This document shows positions 18,908-27,936 of a stretch of DNA of 64,000 nucleotides, piece after piece (positions within the stretch are counted from its first letter, which is position 1; each line of letters begins with the position of its first letter). The translations under genes were made by a program, and so were the position numbers. Source of the stretch: JBPRGH01 sp051418055 (lineage in GTDB: Bacteria > Bacteroidota > Bacteroidia > Cytophagales > Cyclobacteriaceae); contig JBPRGH010000154.1 of assembly GCA_051418055.1 (NCBI GenBank), positions 14,929-78,928 on the forward strand. Reading direction: 5' to 3'. The notes below the pieces were generated by a model. The model searched no databases, had not been told where the DNA came from, and saw nothing but the letters and a program-made list of their open reading frames with translations.

Positions 18908-19999
18908 ATGAAAAAGAATAATGTTTATAAAGCAGTTGGTGTAATGTCAGGCACTTCCCTTGATGGATTAGATATTGCTTACACCGAATTTAAAAAGAAT
19001 AATGATAAATGGACATATAATGCAAAAGCTGTCACTACTATAGAATATACTGATGATATTAAAAATAAATTCAAAAAGGCACTTAAAATGCCGGGTGCTG
19101 AACTTTCAGCATTTGATTCAGCATATGGCCTGTGGATCGGTGAGCAGATAAAAAAATTTATAGAGAAAAATAACCTTAACCCCGATTTTATTGCTTCTCA
19201 TGGCCATACTATATTTCATCAGCCCGACAATAACTTTACACTTCAAATTGGAGATGGCAGTTCAATTCATGCCGTAGCGGAAGTCCCAGTAATTTATAAT
19301 TTCAGAAAGCTGGATGTAGCGCTTGGTGGCCAGGGTGCCCCTCTTGTGCCTGTGGGTGATGCACTTCTTTTTAATGAATACGACTTCTGCATAAATATCG
19401 GAGGTATAGCAAATGTTACTAAAAACACCTCAGAAGAATTGCTCGCCTATGACATTTGTCCTGCTAACATGGTCCTCAATCATTTGGCTAAACGTGCAGG
19501 TGCCTCTTATGATGATAAAGGAGAAATTGCTGCAAGTGGTAAATTAATAGAACCTCTTCTTAATGAAATAGAGAGTATCGATTACTATCAAAAAGATGGC
19601 CCGAAATCGCTGGGCTTTGAATATGTGTCGGAAAAATATCTGCCGTATCTGTCAAAAGATTATGTAGTAGAAGACCTGCTTCACACTTATTGTCATCATA
19701 TAGCTAAGATGATCAGTGTTGAATTATTGAAGTTAAACGGCAAGGAAGGTCAAAAAGCATTGGTTACCGGAGGAGGGGCTTACAATAAATACCTTATTGA
19801 CCTGATAAAGAAATACTGCCAGCCGGTAGAAGTTGAAGTGCCTGATAAACAGCTGTTAGAGTATAAAGAATCAATAATCTTTGCTTTTTTAGGAGTATTA
19901 CGTGTGGCAGGTGAAAATAATGTCTGGGCACGGGTAACGGGCGCTTCAAGAGATAGCTGTAGTGGAACTTTAGTAGGCACCTTAAAGGAAAATTCCTAG
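18908..19999 (+). CDS. anmK: Anhydro-N-acetylmuramic acid kinase
   Basis: The enzyme phosphorylates and opens 1,6-anhydroMurNAc during cell-wall recycling. The 363-residue protein opens with GVMSGTSLDGLDIAYTEF, the family's ATP-binding start. It also has ASHGHTIFHQP and NIGGIANVT segments and the C-terminal VTGGGAYNKYL motif. mltG, which can generate anhydro-muropeptides, lies 8 kb away and is not in the same operon. The dehydrogenase gene follows closely on the same strand. Confidence 0.95.
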   Translation: MKKNNVYKAVGVMSGTSLDGLDIAYTEFKKNNDKWTYNAKAVTTIEYTDDIKNKFKKALKMPGAELSAFDSAYGLWIGEQIKKFIEKNNLNPDFIASHGHTIFHQPDNNFTLQIGDGSSIHAVAEVPVIYNFRKLDVALGGQGAPLVPVGDALLFNEYDFCINIGGIANVTKNTSEELLAYDICPANMVLNHLAKRAGASYDDKGEIAASGKLIEPLLNEIESIDYYQKDGPKSLGFEYVSEKYLPYLSKDYVVEDLLHTYCHHIAKMISVELLKLNGKEGQKALVTGGGAYNKYLIDLIKKYCQPVEVEVPDKQLLEYKESIIFAFLGVLRVAGENNVWARVTGASRDSCSGTLVGTLKENS

Positions 20000-20023
20000 A
20001 TTTGGGGCTTCTTAAAAGTGACC

Positions 20024-21250
20024 ATGAAAGAATTATTACAAAAATTCGAGAATAAACGACCCGAAATAGTATTTGAATGGCAGGATACCGAAACTGAAGC
20101 CGAAGGATGGGTAGTCATTAATTCGTTGAGAGGAGGGGCAGCTGGCGGAGGTACCAGGATGCGCCCGGGACTTGATAAGCGAGAAGTTGAATCGCTGGCT
20201 AAGACTATGGAGGTGAAATTCACAGTGTCAGGTCCGCCTATTGGAGGTGCAAAGTCAGGAATAAATTTTGACCCTGCCGATCCACGTAAAGAAGGTGTTC
20301 TGGAAAGATGGTATAAAGCTGTAATGCCCCTCTTAAAATATTATTATGGCACAGGTGGCGATCTTAATGTTGATGAAATAAAGGAAGTAATTCCCATTAC
20401 GGAAGATTCCGGCATCTGGCACCCGCAGGAAGGAGTTTTTAAAGGGCATTTTCAACCTACAGAACCTCAGCTTATAAATCGTATAGGACAGCTTCGACTG
20501 GGAGTTATCAAAGTCATTGAAGATGAAAGCTATACCCCTTCTCTTAAAGCGAAATATACCATTGCCGACATGATCACCGGGTATGGTGTGGCCGAGGCGG
20601 TAAGGCATTACTATAACTTATGGGGTGGAGAAATAAATAAAAAACGAGCTGTGATCCAGGGGTGGGGAAATGTCGGCGCTGCTGCGGGGTTTTTCCTTTC
20701 CCGGATGGGCGTAACCGTTGTTGGTATTATTGACAGGGAAGGAGGCATCTATAAAAAAGAAGGTTATTCACAGGATGAAATAAACACCTTGTTTTTAAAC
20801 AGGGAAGGTAATAAACTGATAGCGCCAGATTTACAATCTTCAGATGAGATATATGAGACTATCTGGAAAGATCCGTTCGAAATATTTATTCCAGCTGCTG
20901 CATCAAGATTAATAACAAAAGAGCAGGTTGAGAAAATGATAGAAAACAATGTGGAAGTAGTTTCCTGTGGTGCAAATGTACCTTTTGCAGATCCGGAGAT
21001 CTTCTTTGGCTCTACAGGATTATTTGCCGATAACAACCTTTCCATTATACCTGATTTCATAGCTAACTGTGGAATGGCCAGGGTCTTTGCTTTTTTAATG
21101 GAAGATGAGGTAAATGTAGAGGATAAAGCTATTTTTGCTGATACTTCAAATTGTATTAAAGAGGCCTTAAAAAAAAGCTATAATAAAAATAGTTCTAAAA
21201 AAGGTATATCACAAAATTCATTTGAAATTGCCCTTGGTCAGCTTATGTAA
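20024..21250 (+). CDS. Glu/Leu/Phe/Val-type amino acid dehydrogenase
   Basis: The 408-residue NAD(P)-dependent enzyme has the substrate-binding GGAAGGGTRMRP loop, the catalytic lysine region PPIGGAKSGINFDP and a C-terminal Rossmann domain (IQGWGNVGAAAGFFLSRMG). Shape and length fit the leucine/glutamate dehydrogenase group; substrate cannot be fixed from sequence by eye. ATG 20024 is preferred to the GTG at 20018. It would link amino acid catabolism to ammonium assimilation. Confidence 0.9.
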   Translation: MKELLQKFENKRPEIVFEWQDTETEAEGWVVINSLRGGAAGGGTRMRPGLDKREVESLAKTMEVKFTVSGPPIGGAKSGINFDPADPRKEGVLERWYKAVMPLLKYYYGTGGDLNVDEIKEVIPITEDSGIWHPQEGVFKGHFQPTEPQLINRIGQLRLGVIKVIEDESYTPSLKAKYTIADMITGYGVAEAVRHYYNLWGGEINKKRAVIQGWGNVGAAAGFFLSRMGVTVVGIIDREGGIYKKEGYSQDEINTLFLNREGNKLIAPDLQSSDEIYETIWKDPFEIFIPAAASRLITKEQVEKMIENNVEVVSCGANVPFADPEIFFGSTGLFADNNLSIIPDFIANCGMARVFAFLMEDEVNVEDKAIFADTSNCIKEALKKSYNKNSSKKGISQNSFEIALGQLM

Positions 21251-21376
21251 TTATATTACCAGTGAAAAAATTTTAAGCAAATGTTTGAACAACCATTTTA
21301 AAGTGGCAAGCTTTTTCATTTTATTTGCAAGGTTTAAAAGCGTGAGCTAGATTTATACTTCTTAATAAAATTGTCG

Positions 21377-22864
21377 GTGAGTAAACTTTTTACTGTATTT
21401 ATTTTTTCCATGTTACTCTGCTGTACTGGCAGCAGTATTTTTGCATCTCCGACCATAGAAGACCCCATTAATACAGAACTTATTGCTTCTAACGAACAGC
21501 CCGATGCGGAAGCACGACCTTTAGTGCCCTCGGAACATTTATCTGTTCCTGCGTGGATGATCTTTCCGTTTATCTTACTTCTACTGATGATCGCTACAGG
21601 GCCATTATTTTATGAACATTTTTGGCATCACTATTATCCTCATATAGCCGTTTTACTAGCTGCTATTGTGGTGCTGTATTATATTTTTGCTATTCATAAT
21701 GTCCATGCCCCCATTCATGCTCTTGCAGAATACGTGCAGTTTATTTCTCTTCTTGCTGCTCTGTATATTGCCAGTGGGGGAATTATGATAGATATCGATA
21801 AAGAATCAACACCTCTGGCAAATGTTGGCCTCCTGCTGATCGGATCCGTAATAGCTAATTTAATCGGGACTACAGGAGCTTCAATGTTATTAATAAGACC
21901 TTTTATCCGCTTAAACAAAACCAGAATAAAACCTTATCATATTATATTTTTTATTTTCATGGTAAGTAATGTTGGCGGCTCACTAACCCCCATCGGAGAT
22001 CCCCCACTATTTCTTGGTTTCCTAAAAGGGGTCCCATTCTTCTGGACGCTGGAGCATAATATATTTCCATGGATTTTTGGGCTTATTATCTTAAGTATAA
22101 TCTTCTATCTCTTTGACAGAAATAATAAAGCCAGTTATGAAATGGATGAAGAGCTTTCCTATACAGGGAAAGTAACACTAAAAGGCAGCCGTAATTTTTT
22201 ATGGCTGTTAGTGGTGATTGGGGCTGTGTTCCTGGATCCCAATGTAATAGACTGGGTTCCGGCTATACATTACCATGGACAGAAATTCTCGTTTTTAAGG
22301 GAGATCATTATGCTTACGGTAGCTTATTTATCATATCGATTTGCAAGTAAAGAGGCTATAAAAGGAAATGAGTTCAGCTTTGAACCTATTCGTGAGGTAG
22401 CATTTATTTTCGTTGGTATTTTTGGCACAATGATGCCTGCCCTTGAGCTTGTGGGAGAATTTGCTGCATCTGAAGAAGGTGTCAAATTCATTAACCATAA
22501 TACATTGTACTGGGGAACAGGAATTTTATCAGGATTTCTTGATAATGCCCCGACCTATATAAATTTCCTTACTGCAGCAATGGCAGCGCAGGGTGGAGAG
22601 ATCTCTCAGCTACAGGATGTGCAGGCATTTGCCAGGGGAGATTTTAATAATTCAATTCTTATGCTTAAAGCCATCTCTATTGCAGCTGTATTCTTTGGAG
22701 CTTTTACATATATTGGTAACGGGCCAAACTTTATGGTAAAATCTATTGCAGAGCAGATCGGTATTAAGATGCCTTCTTTCTTTGGATACATTATCAGATT
22801 TTCAATTCCATTTTTACTGCCATTATTATTACTTACCTGGTTGATCTTCTTTGCATTTGCATAA
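21377..22864 (+). CDS. Na+/H+ antiporter-type carrier of the NhaD/ArsB group, with signal-like N-terminus
   Basis: The protein of about 495 residues has a signal-peptide-like first helix followed by a polar stretch, then about eleven membrane helices. The motif SNVGGSLTPIGDPPLFLGFLKG and the late FLDNAPTYINFL helix are typical of the citrate-transporter-fold antiporters annotated as sodium:proton antiporters. There is no ATG at a suitable place. GTG 21377 is chosen and TTG 21371 is the alternative. Ion specificity is not proven. Confidence 0.82.
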   Translation: MSKLFTVFIFSMLLCCTGSSIFASPTIEDPINTELIASNEQPDAEARPLVPSEHLSVPAWMIFPFILLLLMIATGPLFYEHFWHHYYPHIAVLLAAIVVLYYIFAIHNVHAPIHALAEYVQFISLLAALYIASGGIMIDIDKESTPLANVGLLLIGSVIANLIGTTGASMLLIRPFIRLNKTRIKPYHIIFFIFMVSNVGGSLTPIGDPPLFLGFLKGVPFFWTLEHNIFPWIFGLIILSIIFYLFDRNNKASYEMDEELSYTGKVTLKGSRNFLWLLVVIGAVFLDPNVIDWVPAIHYHGQKFSFLREIIMLTVAYLSYRFASKEAIKGNEFSFEPIREVAFIFVGIFGTMMPALELVGEFAASEEGVKFINHNTLYWGTGILSGFLDNAPTYINFLTAAMAAQGGEISQLQDVQAFARGDFNNSILMLKAISIAAVFFGAFTYIGNGPNFMVKSIAEQIGIKMPSFFGYIIRFSIPFLLPLLLLTWLIFFAFA

Positions 22865-22881
22865 AGAGGAGTGGGTTTTAA

Positions 22882-22936
22882 GTTTAAAGTTCCATGTTGA
22901 GAGTATGAAGGTGTCGCTGCAAGCTACACATGGAGA
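22882..22936 (+). repeat. 55-bp direct repeat, copy 1
   Basis: The copy starts with GTTTAAAGTTCCATGTTGAG. The second copy at 23121-23175 differs at about 7 of 55 positions. The two copies flank a 128-bp palindrome. Confidence 0.85.
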
Positions 22937-22969
22937 AATTATTTACTTTCCCAAAAACCAAAAATCATA

Positions 22970-23097
22970 GTCATTTCGAACATAGCGTGCCTAAGCCAAG
23001 TCATTTAAAACTACAGTTTGCGTAGAGAGAAATCTTACTCTTTTTATAGCACATACTGCTAATCGAGCAGTAAGATCTCTCCTATCGTCGAGATGAC
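22970..23097. repeat. 128-bp imperfect palindrome, REP-like intergenic element
   Basis: The outer arms are GTCATTTCGA (22970-22979) and TCGAGATGAC (23088-23097), one mismatch. The inner arms are GAGAGAAATCTTACTC (23025-23040) and AGTAAGATCTCTC (about 23069-23081), one small bulge. Elements with the same GTCATTTCGA / AGAAATCTTA pattern are, from memory, frequent between genes in Bacteroidota. This 430-base gap (22865-23294) otherwise holds only the flanking repeats and an AT-rich tail; no gene is seen. Confidence 0.75.
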
Positions 23098-23120
23098 CGG
23101 GAGGGGGCTCTATGTTTAAA

Positions 23121-23175
23121 GTTTAAAGTTCCATGTTGAGAGAATGAAGGTGTAGCGGCAAGTTATATCTGGAGA
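23121..23175 (+). repeat. 55-bp direct repeat, copy 2
   Basis: This is a near-identical partner of 22882-22936, in the same orientation, on the other side of the palindrome. Both copies hold the GTTTAAAG motif also seen around the element at 6.3-6.6 kb. Confidence 0.85.
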
Positions 23176-23294
23176 TGTAATAAAAAGGCAAATTTTGATT
23201 TACTTCAAATTATAAAATTTTGTATTATTGATATTGCAGTCAGCCAATAATTTCCTGTAAACCTGGAGAGCCTCTTTTTTGAAAAGGGGCTTTC

Positions 23295-23657
23295 TTAATT
23301 TAAGAGCCTGCGCACCGCCTGAATTAGATCGTCAGTAGCACAAGGTTTTTTAAGATAAAGATCAGCCTCTAATCGTAATGCCTTACGGATATACTCCTGC
23401 TCTGACTGTCCGGATAAAACAATAATTGGGAGATTTTTATCTACTGTTTTAACATAGGATATCATTTCAAAGCCATTCATTTCCTTCATCATCAAATCGG
23501 TGATAACCAAGTCTACACCATCATTCTGAAGGTATCTAGCAGCCTGATAACCATCGGTAGCTTTTAATACTTCATACCCCTCCATTTTTAGAATATTTTC
23601 CACTTCCTCTAAAAGGGCGGCTATATCATCTATAATGAGGATCTTTTTTTTATTCAT
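23295..23657 (-). CDS. Single-domain response regulator (receiver only)
   Basis: The 120-residue protein is a CheY-like receiver and nothing more. Acidic residues D10-D11 and phosphorylation site D54 (VITDLMM) are present, as are the LSG switch region (81-83) and K104 in the KKP loop. No output domain follows and no histidine kinase is adjacent, so it is an orphan whose partner is elsewhere. It may act by protein contact or as a phosphorelay intermediate. Confidence 0.92.
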   Translation of the reverse strand: MNKKKILIIDDIAALLEEVENILKMEGYEVLKATDGYQAARYLQNDGVDLVITDLMMKEMNGFEMISYVKTVDKNLPIIVLSGQSEQEYIRKALRLEADLYLKKPCATDDLIQAVRRLLN

Positions 23658-23791
23658 TGATATCAGAAAAATTAAAACCGGGCAGAATTAAACAGGGGTT
23701 AAAATTCCAGGCTTCATGTAAAATTATGAAAGCCGCTTAAAAAAGCAATTACCATTATAAGATAAGTTCTTAAGCAAGCCTGTCATTAAAC

Positions 23792-23823
23792 AAAAAAAGC
23801 GGAGCATAAACCCCGCTTTTTTT
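23792..23823 (-). terminator. Intrinsic terminator after clpC
   Basis: AAAAAAAGCGG (23792-23802) and CCGCTTTTTTT (23813-23823) form a perfect 11-bp stem with a U-run on the minus strand. It lies 19 bases after the clpC stop codon. Confidence 0.9.
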
Positions 23824-23841
23824 TGCGCTATATTCTAAAGA

Positions 23842-26409
23842 TTATTTTTTATCCTTTTTCTCTTCCTTCTCTTCTTTCTTTCCTTTTCCGCCACCACCTT
23901 TAGGTTTCTTAACCTTCATAGTAAGCTCTTCGCTCTTACCGTCATGGTCAGCTACAATAGTGCCACCCTCCTGAATATCTCCTTTAAGGATCTCTTCAGC
24001 TACAGGATCTTCCAGATATTTCTGAACTGCTCTGTTTAGTGGCCTTGCACCATACTGCGGATCATAACCTTTTTCTGCAAGGAAATCTTTTGCTTTGGTC
24101 GTCAGCTCAACATCATAACCTAATGCTTTTATCCTTACAAACAAACGCTCTAATGTCAGGTCGATGATCTTATGAATATCTTCACGTTCAAGGCTATTAA
24201 AGACAATAACATCATCCAGACGATTTAAGAACTCAGGGCTGAAAGCTTTTTTCAAAGCACTCTGAATTGTTGATCGCATAACCTCGTCCCCATTTTTTCT
24301 AGGGCCGGCAGCAAAACCAATTCCTGCACCGAAATCCTTAAGATCTCTAACACCGATATTTGAGGTCATAATGATAATAGTATTTCTAAAATCTACTCTA
24401 CGGCCAAGGCCATCAGTTAGGATACCATCATCAAGCACCTGCAACAGGATATTGAATACATCCGGGTGCGCTTTTTCAATCTCATCGAGCAGGACTACAC
24501 TATAAGGTTTACGACGTACTTTCTCAGTAAGCTGTCCACCCTCTTCGTAACCAACATAGCCCGGAGGCGCTCCAACAAGCCTTGATACGGAGAATTTCTC
24601 CATATACTCACTCATATCAATTCTGATCAGTGCTTCCTCTTTATCAAACAGATGAGTAGCCAATACTTTGGCAAGCTCTGTTTTACCAACACCTGTTGGC
24701 CCAAGGAATATAAAACTACCAATCGGTTTCTTAGGATCTTTTAATCCGACCCTCGTACGCTGTATTGCTTTAACAAGTTTTTTAATAGCATCATCCTGGC
24801 CAATAACCTTTTCATTAAGCTCACCGCCCATACCTAAAAGCTTATTGCTTTCTTTCTGTGCAATACGGTGGGTAGGAATACCTGTCATCATAGCGATAAC
24901 ATCTGCTACACTTTCTTCATCGACAGTATATCTTTTTGTTTTGGTTTCCTCTTCCCAGGCCTCTTTAGCGCTATCAAGCTCATCAAGAAGTTTTTTCTCT
25001 TTATCTCTCAGCTGTGCCGCCTCCTCATATTTCTGGCTGCGAACAACTTTATTTTTCTCTTCTTTAATATCTTCAATTGCTGCTTCCAGCTTAATGATAT
25101 TATCAGGAACATGTATATTATTCAGGTGCACACGTGCTCCTGCTTCATCCATCACATCAATTGCTTTATCCGGTAAATACCTGTCGCTTATATATCTGTC
25201 GGATAATTTAACGCAAGCGTCAATAGCCTCTTTTGTATAATTCACATGATGGTGCTGCTCATACCTATCTTTGATGTTATCAAGGATCTGAATTGTTTCT
25301 TCAGGGGTTGTAGAATCGATCATCACCATCTGGAAACGACGTGCTAAAGCACCATCTTTCTCTATATACTGACGATATTCATCAAGAGTAGTAGCTCCAA
25401 TACACTGAATTTCACCACGTGCAAGAGCCGGCTTAAACATGTTAGAGGCATCCAGCGAGCCTGAGGCTCCCCCTGCTCCAACAATAGTATGAAGCTCATC
25501 AATGAATAAGATGACATCGGGAGATTTCTCCAGCTCATTCATAACCGCCTTCATGCGCTCTTCAAACTGACCGCGATATTTTGTCCCTGCCACTAATGAG
25601 GCAAGATCAAGGGTTACTACACGTTTCCCGAATAATACACGGCTTACTTTTTTCTGAATGATACGTAAAGCGAGCCCTTCAGCAATAGCTGTTTTACCAA
25701 CACCGGGCTCTCCTATTAGGATCGGGTTGTTTTTCTTTCTACGGCTCAGGATCTGAGCTACACGCTCAATTTCCTTCTCCCTACCAACGATAGGGTCCAG
25801 TTTATCTTCCTCAGCAAGCTTAGTAAGGTCTCTTCCGAAATTATCCAGTACCGGAGTACGGGTTTTTTCAGTACCTTTTTTCTCTTTGCCGCCTCCACCG
25901 CCGGAGCCTCCCCCAAAAATCCTGGAGGTTTCTTCATCCGGATCATCAGTATCTGAGCTGGCCTGTGGGCTTTCTTTTTGATACTCTAATAATTCTTTCA
26001 CGACATCGTAGGTTACATCAAACTTATTCATAATTTGCGTAGCCAGATTATCGCTGTCCCTTAATATCGATAGCAGCAAATGCTCCGTACCGATAAGCTG
26101 ACTTTTAAATATTTTAGCTTCAAGATATGTGATCTTCAATACCTTCTCTGACTGTCTTGTCAAAGGTATATTAGCAAGATTTTTCACTTCATGAGTAGCT
26201 GTACCTTTAGATACTTTTTCAACAGCCTCTCTTAATTCATCCAGAGAAACCCCCAATTTCTTTAACAGGCTAACAGCCACACCCTCACCTTCGCGAATCA
26301 TACCAAGAAGCAAATGTTCAGTCCCTATATAATCATGCCCAAGACGAAGAGCTTCCTCGCGGCTAAGGCTAATAACTTCTTTTACTCTATTTGAAAATTT
26401 AGCTTCCAT
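23842..26409 (-). CDS. clpC: ATP-dependent Clp protease ATP-binding subunit ClpC
   Basis: The 855-residue Hsp100 unfoldase feeds substrates to ClpP. In order it has the Clp N-domain with two repeats (GTEHLLLGMIREGEG and GTEHLLLSILRDSDN), an acidic linker, and AAA1 with Walker A GEPGVGKTAIAEGLA. Next come the ClpC-type middle domain with a UVR-like motif (about KYEEAAQLRDKEKKLLDEL), and AAA2 with GPTGVGKTELAKVLA. The C-terminal tail is a run of Lys, Glu and Gly, which is unusual but common in this phylum. It ends at a strong terminator and is probably monocistronic. Confidence 0.97.
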   Translation of the reverse strand: MEAKFSNRVKEVISLSREEALRLGHDYIGTEHLLLGMIREGEGVAVSLLKKLGVSLDELREAVEKVSKGTATHEVKNLANIPLTRQSEKVLKITYLEAKIFKSQLIGTEHLLLSILRDSDNLATQIMNKFDVTYDVVKELLEYQKESPQASSDTDDPDEETSRIFGGGSGGGGGKEKKGTEKTRTPVLDNFGRDLTKLAEEDKLDPIVGREKEIERVAQILSRRKKNNPILIGEPGVGKTAIAEGLALRIIQKKVSRVLFGKRVVTLDLASLVAGTKYRGQFEERMKAVMNELEKSPDVILFIDELHTIVGAGGASGSLDASNMFKPALARGEIQCIGATTLDEYRQYIEKDGALARRFQMVMIDSTTPEETIQILDNIKDRYEQHHHVNYTKEAIDACVKLSDRYISDRYLPDKAIDVMDEAGARVHLNNIHVPDNIIKLEAAIEDIKEEKNKVVRSQKYEEAAQLRDKEKKLLDELDSAKEAWEEETKTKRYTVDEESVADVIAMMTGIPTHRIAQKESNKLLGMGGELNEKVIGQDDAIKKLVKAIQRTRVGLKDPKKPIGSFIFLGPTGVGKTELAKVLATHLFDKEEALIRIDMSEYMEKFSVSRLVGAPPGYVGYEEGGQLTEKVRRKPYSVVLLDEIEKAHPDVFNILLQVLDDGILTDGLGRRVDFRNTIIIMTSNIGVRDLKDFGAGIGFAAGPRKNGDEVMRSTIQSALKKAFSPEFLNRLDDVIVFNSLEREDIHKIIDLTLERLFVRIKALGYDVELTTKAKDFLAEKGYDPQYGARPLNRAVQKYLEDPVAEEILKGDIQEGGTIVADHDGKSEELTMKVKKPKGGGGKGKKEEKEEKKDKK

Positions 26410-26535
26410 AAATAATTCCTTCCCTTATGGTATATGTAAATGTAATAATTCTTTATTTCGTACTGTGAAATATATGCAATTTTATTAGTATTTCAACGAT
26501 CTTATTTCAGTAAAAGTTTAAACAGGTTTTTCAAT

Positions 26536-27162
26536 TTATTCTTTATGAATGGATTTAGTAACAATACCTCCTGCTGTCGGACCCTCACAAAATATCAGAT
26601 CAAGCACACTTAGGTTAGCCTCAAAGTTTGAGCCAAAAATTTGAGGATATTCTTTTGGTTTATAGAAAGGTCGGCCAGTATACCTTTGTTTGGGTGAAAT
26701 TATCGATCTGAGATCCTGAATATTTTCCGGCACATTTTTTTCATAGGTTTTAGTGTAGGAAATATTCACATCTAAATTCAACAGTTTAAGACACAATGTC
26801 AGTAATTGTTTATTTAGCTGATAAAGATATTCCGGCCTGTTAAAAAAGATATTTTTAAAATCTTCGGCAAAATATATATAAAAAGGAGCATTGGCATATG
26901 CCGAATTTACAGAACGCCATAAATGATTTACCCAGTCAGGCTCATAACTTATACGAACATTTTTAAATGCAGTATGATTTCCGGCAATTACAGGGATTGA
27001 TAACCGCTCTACTTTGTTGGCTCCCCGAATATAACACCGGTTGCGATAGGTCTGCTTTTCATAATGTTCATTCAGCTCAAGGTGTACTTTTTCTGCTACC
27101 GCCAAACATGTAAAATATTCAATAGGTGGCAGGAATTGAAGGTCAATAATTATTTCCTTCAT
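26536..27162 (-). CDS. WbqC family protein
   Basis: The 208-residue protein has the WbqC-like order: an opening hydrophobic strand with IEYFTCLAVAEKV, then RCYIRGANKVERLSIPV, then the WVNHLWRSVNSAYANAPFY block with a conserved aromatic core. WbqC-like proteins are linked to glycan modification genes, perhaps as aminotransferase-like or thioesterase-like enzymes, but the reaction is not established. It overlaps the stop of the Sua5/YciO gene by one base. Confidence 0.82.
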   Translation of the reverse strand: MKEIIIDLQFLPPIEYFTCLAVAEKVHLELNEHYEKQTYRNRCYIRGANKVERLSIPVIAGNHTAFKNVRISYEPDWVNHLWRSVNSAYANAPFYIYFAEDFKNIFFNRPEYLYQLNKQLLTLCLKLLNLDVNISYTKTYEKNVPENIQDLRSIISPKQRYTGRPFYKPKEYPQIFGSNFEANLSVLDLIFCEGPTAGGIVTKSIHKE

Positions 27163-27794
27163 TAATAATACTGCTCTATCTCACCTAATCCCTGTCTGAT
27201 CACTTCAAATTGAGATCCTGTACAATCGACTACCGTAGAAGGGATATTACCGCCGTAACCACCATCCACAACAAGGTCGGCCTGATGCTTAAATTCTTCA
27301 TATATTACTTCCGGGTCAGTAGTATACTCAAGAATTTCGTCATCGTCCTTCAGAGATGTGGTAACTATAGGGCTTCCCAGTTTTTCTACAATTTGCAGCG
27401 GGATTGGATGATTTGGAATACGTATACCTACCGTTTTTTTATTGGTGCCAAATAGTTTGGGAACATTGCTGCTGGATTCAACTATAAAGGTGAATGGTCC
27501 AGGTAGTGCCTTTTTTAATAGCTTAAATACGGGAGTATTCAGCTGCTTTACATATTCAGAGATCTGGCTGAGGTCACTACATATAAAAGATAGATTGAAA
27601 TGCTTCGGATTTTTCTCTCCTTTCATTTTCATGATCCTGTCTACAGCTCTTTTATCATGCAGGTTACAACCAATTCCATAGACAGTATCAGTAGGATAAA
27701 TGATCACACCTCCCTCACGAAGGACCTCCACTACTCTTTCAATTTTCTTTTGCTGCGGGTTTTCCGGATTAATTTTTAAAAGTTCTGCTGCCAT
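27162..27794 (-). CDS. Sua5/YciO/YrdC family protein (threonylcarbamoyl-AMP synthase type)
   Basis: The 210-residue protein has the YrdC fold signatures: GGVIIYPTDTVYGIGCNL near the start, KALPGPFTFIVES, and TVGIRIPNHPIP with PIVTTSL. TsaC/Sua5 make the threonylcarbamoyl-AMP used for tRNA t6A37. The KMKGEKNPKHFNLSFICSDLSQISEYVKQLN stretch, quoted here only as its start KMKGEKNPKHF, is closer to YciO than to TsaC, and YciO has low activity. Function is therefore less certain than the fold. Confidence 0.85.
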   Translation of the reverse strand: MAAELLKINPENPQQKKIERVVEVLREGGVIIYPTDTVYGIGCNLHDKRAVDRIMKMKGEKNPKHFNLSFICSDLSQISEYVKQLNTPVFKLLKKALPGPFTFIVESSSNVPKLFGTNKKTVGIRIPNHPIPLQIVEKLGSPIVTTSLKDDDEILEYTTDPEVIYEEFKHQADLVVDGGYGGNIPSTVVDCTGSQFEVIRQGLGEIEQYY

Positions 27795-27890
27795 AACATT
27801 TTCTTTATCAAATATTAAGAAATTTTTTATTGTTAGTAAAAAGATTGCACAATAATCTGCAAGAACAAACCTTTATTACCTAAAACAATG

Positions 27891-27918
27891 TTGACTTTGC
27901 TGTAGATGTTTACTTTTG
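27891..27918 (+). promoter_or_regulatory. Promoter of mltG
   Basis: TTG (27891-27893), a 17-bp spacer and TACTTTTG (27911-27918) match the Bacteroidota TTG / TAnnTTTG consensus. Transcription would begin near 27924. This supports the ATG at 27937 over a TTG at 27916. Confidence 0.7.
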
Positions 27919-27936
27919 CAGATATTTTTTATTAAG

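Noticed and set aside
24668..25240. 190-aa plus-strand ORF opposite clpC
   Set aside because: Ser/Leu-rich shadow of a well-supported clpC frame.
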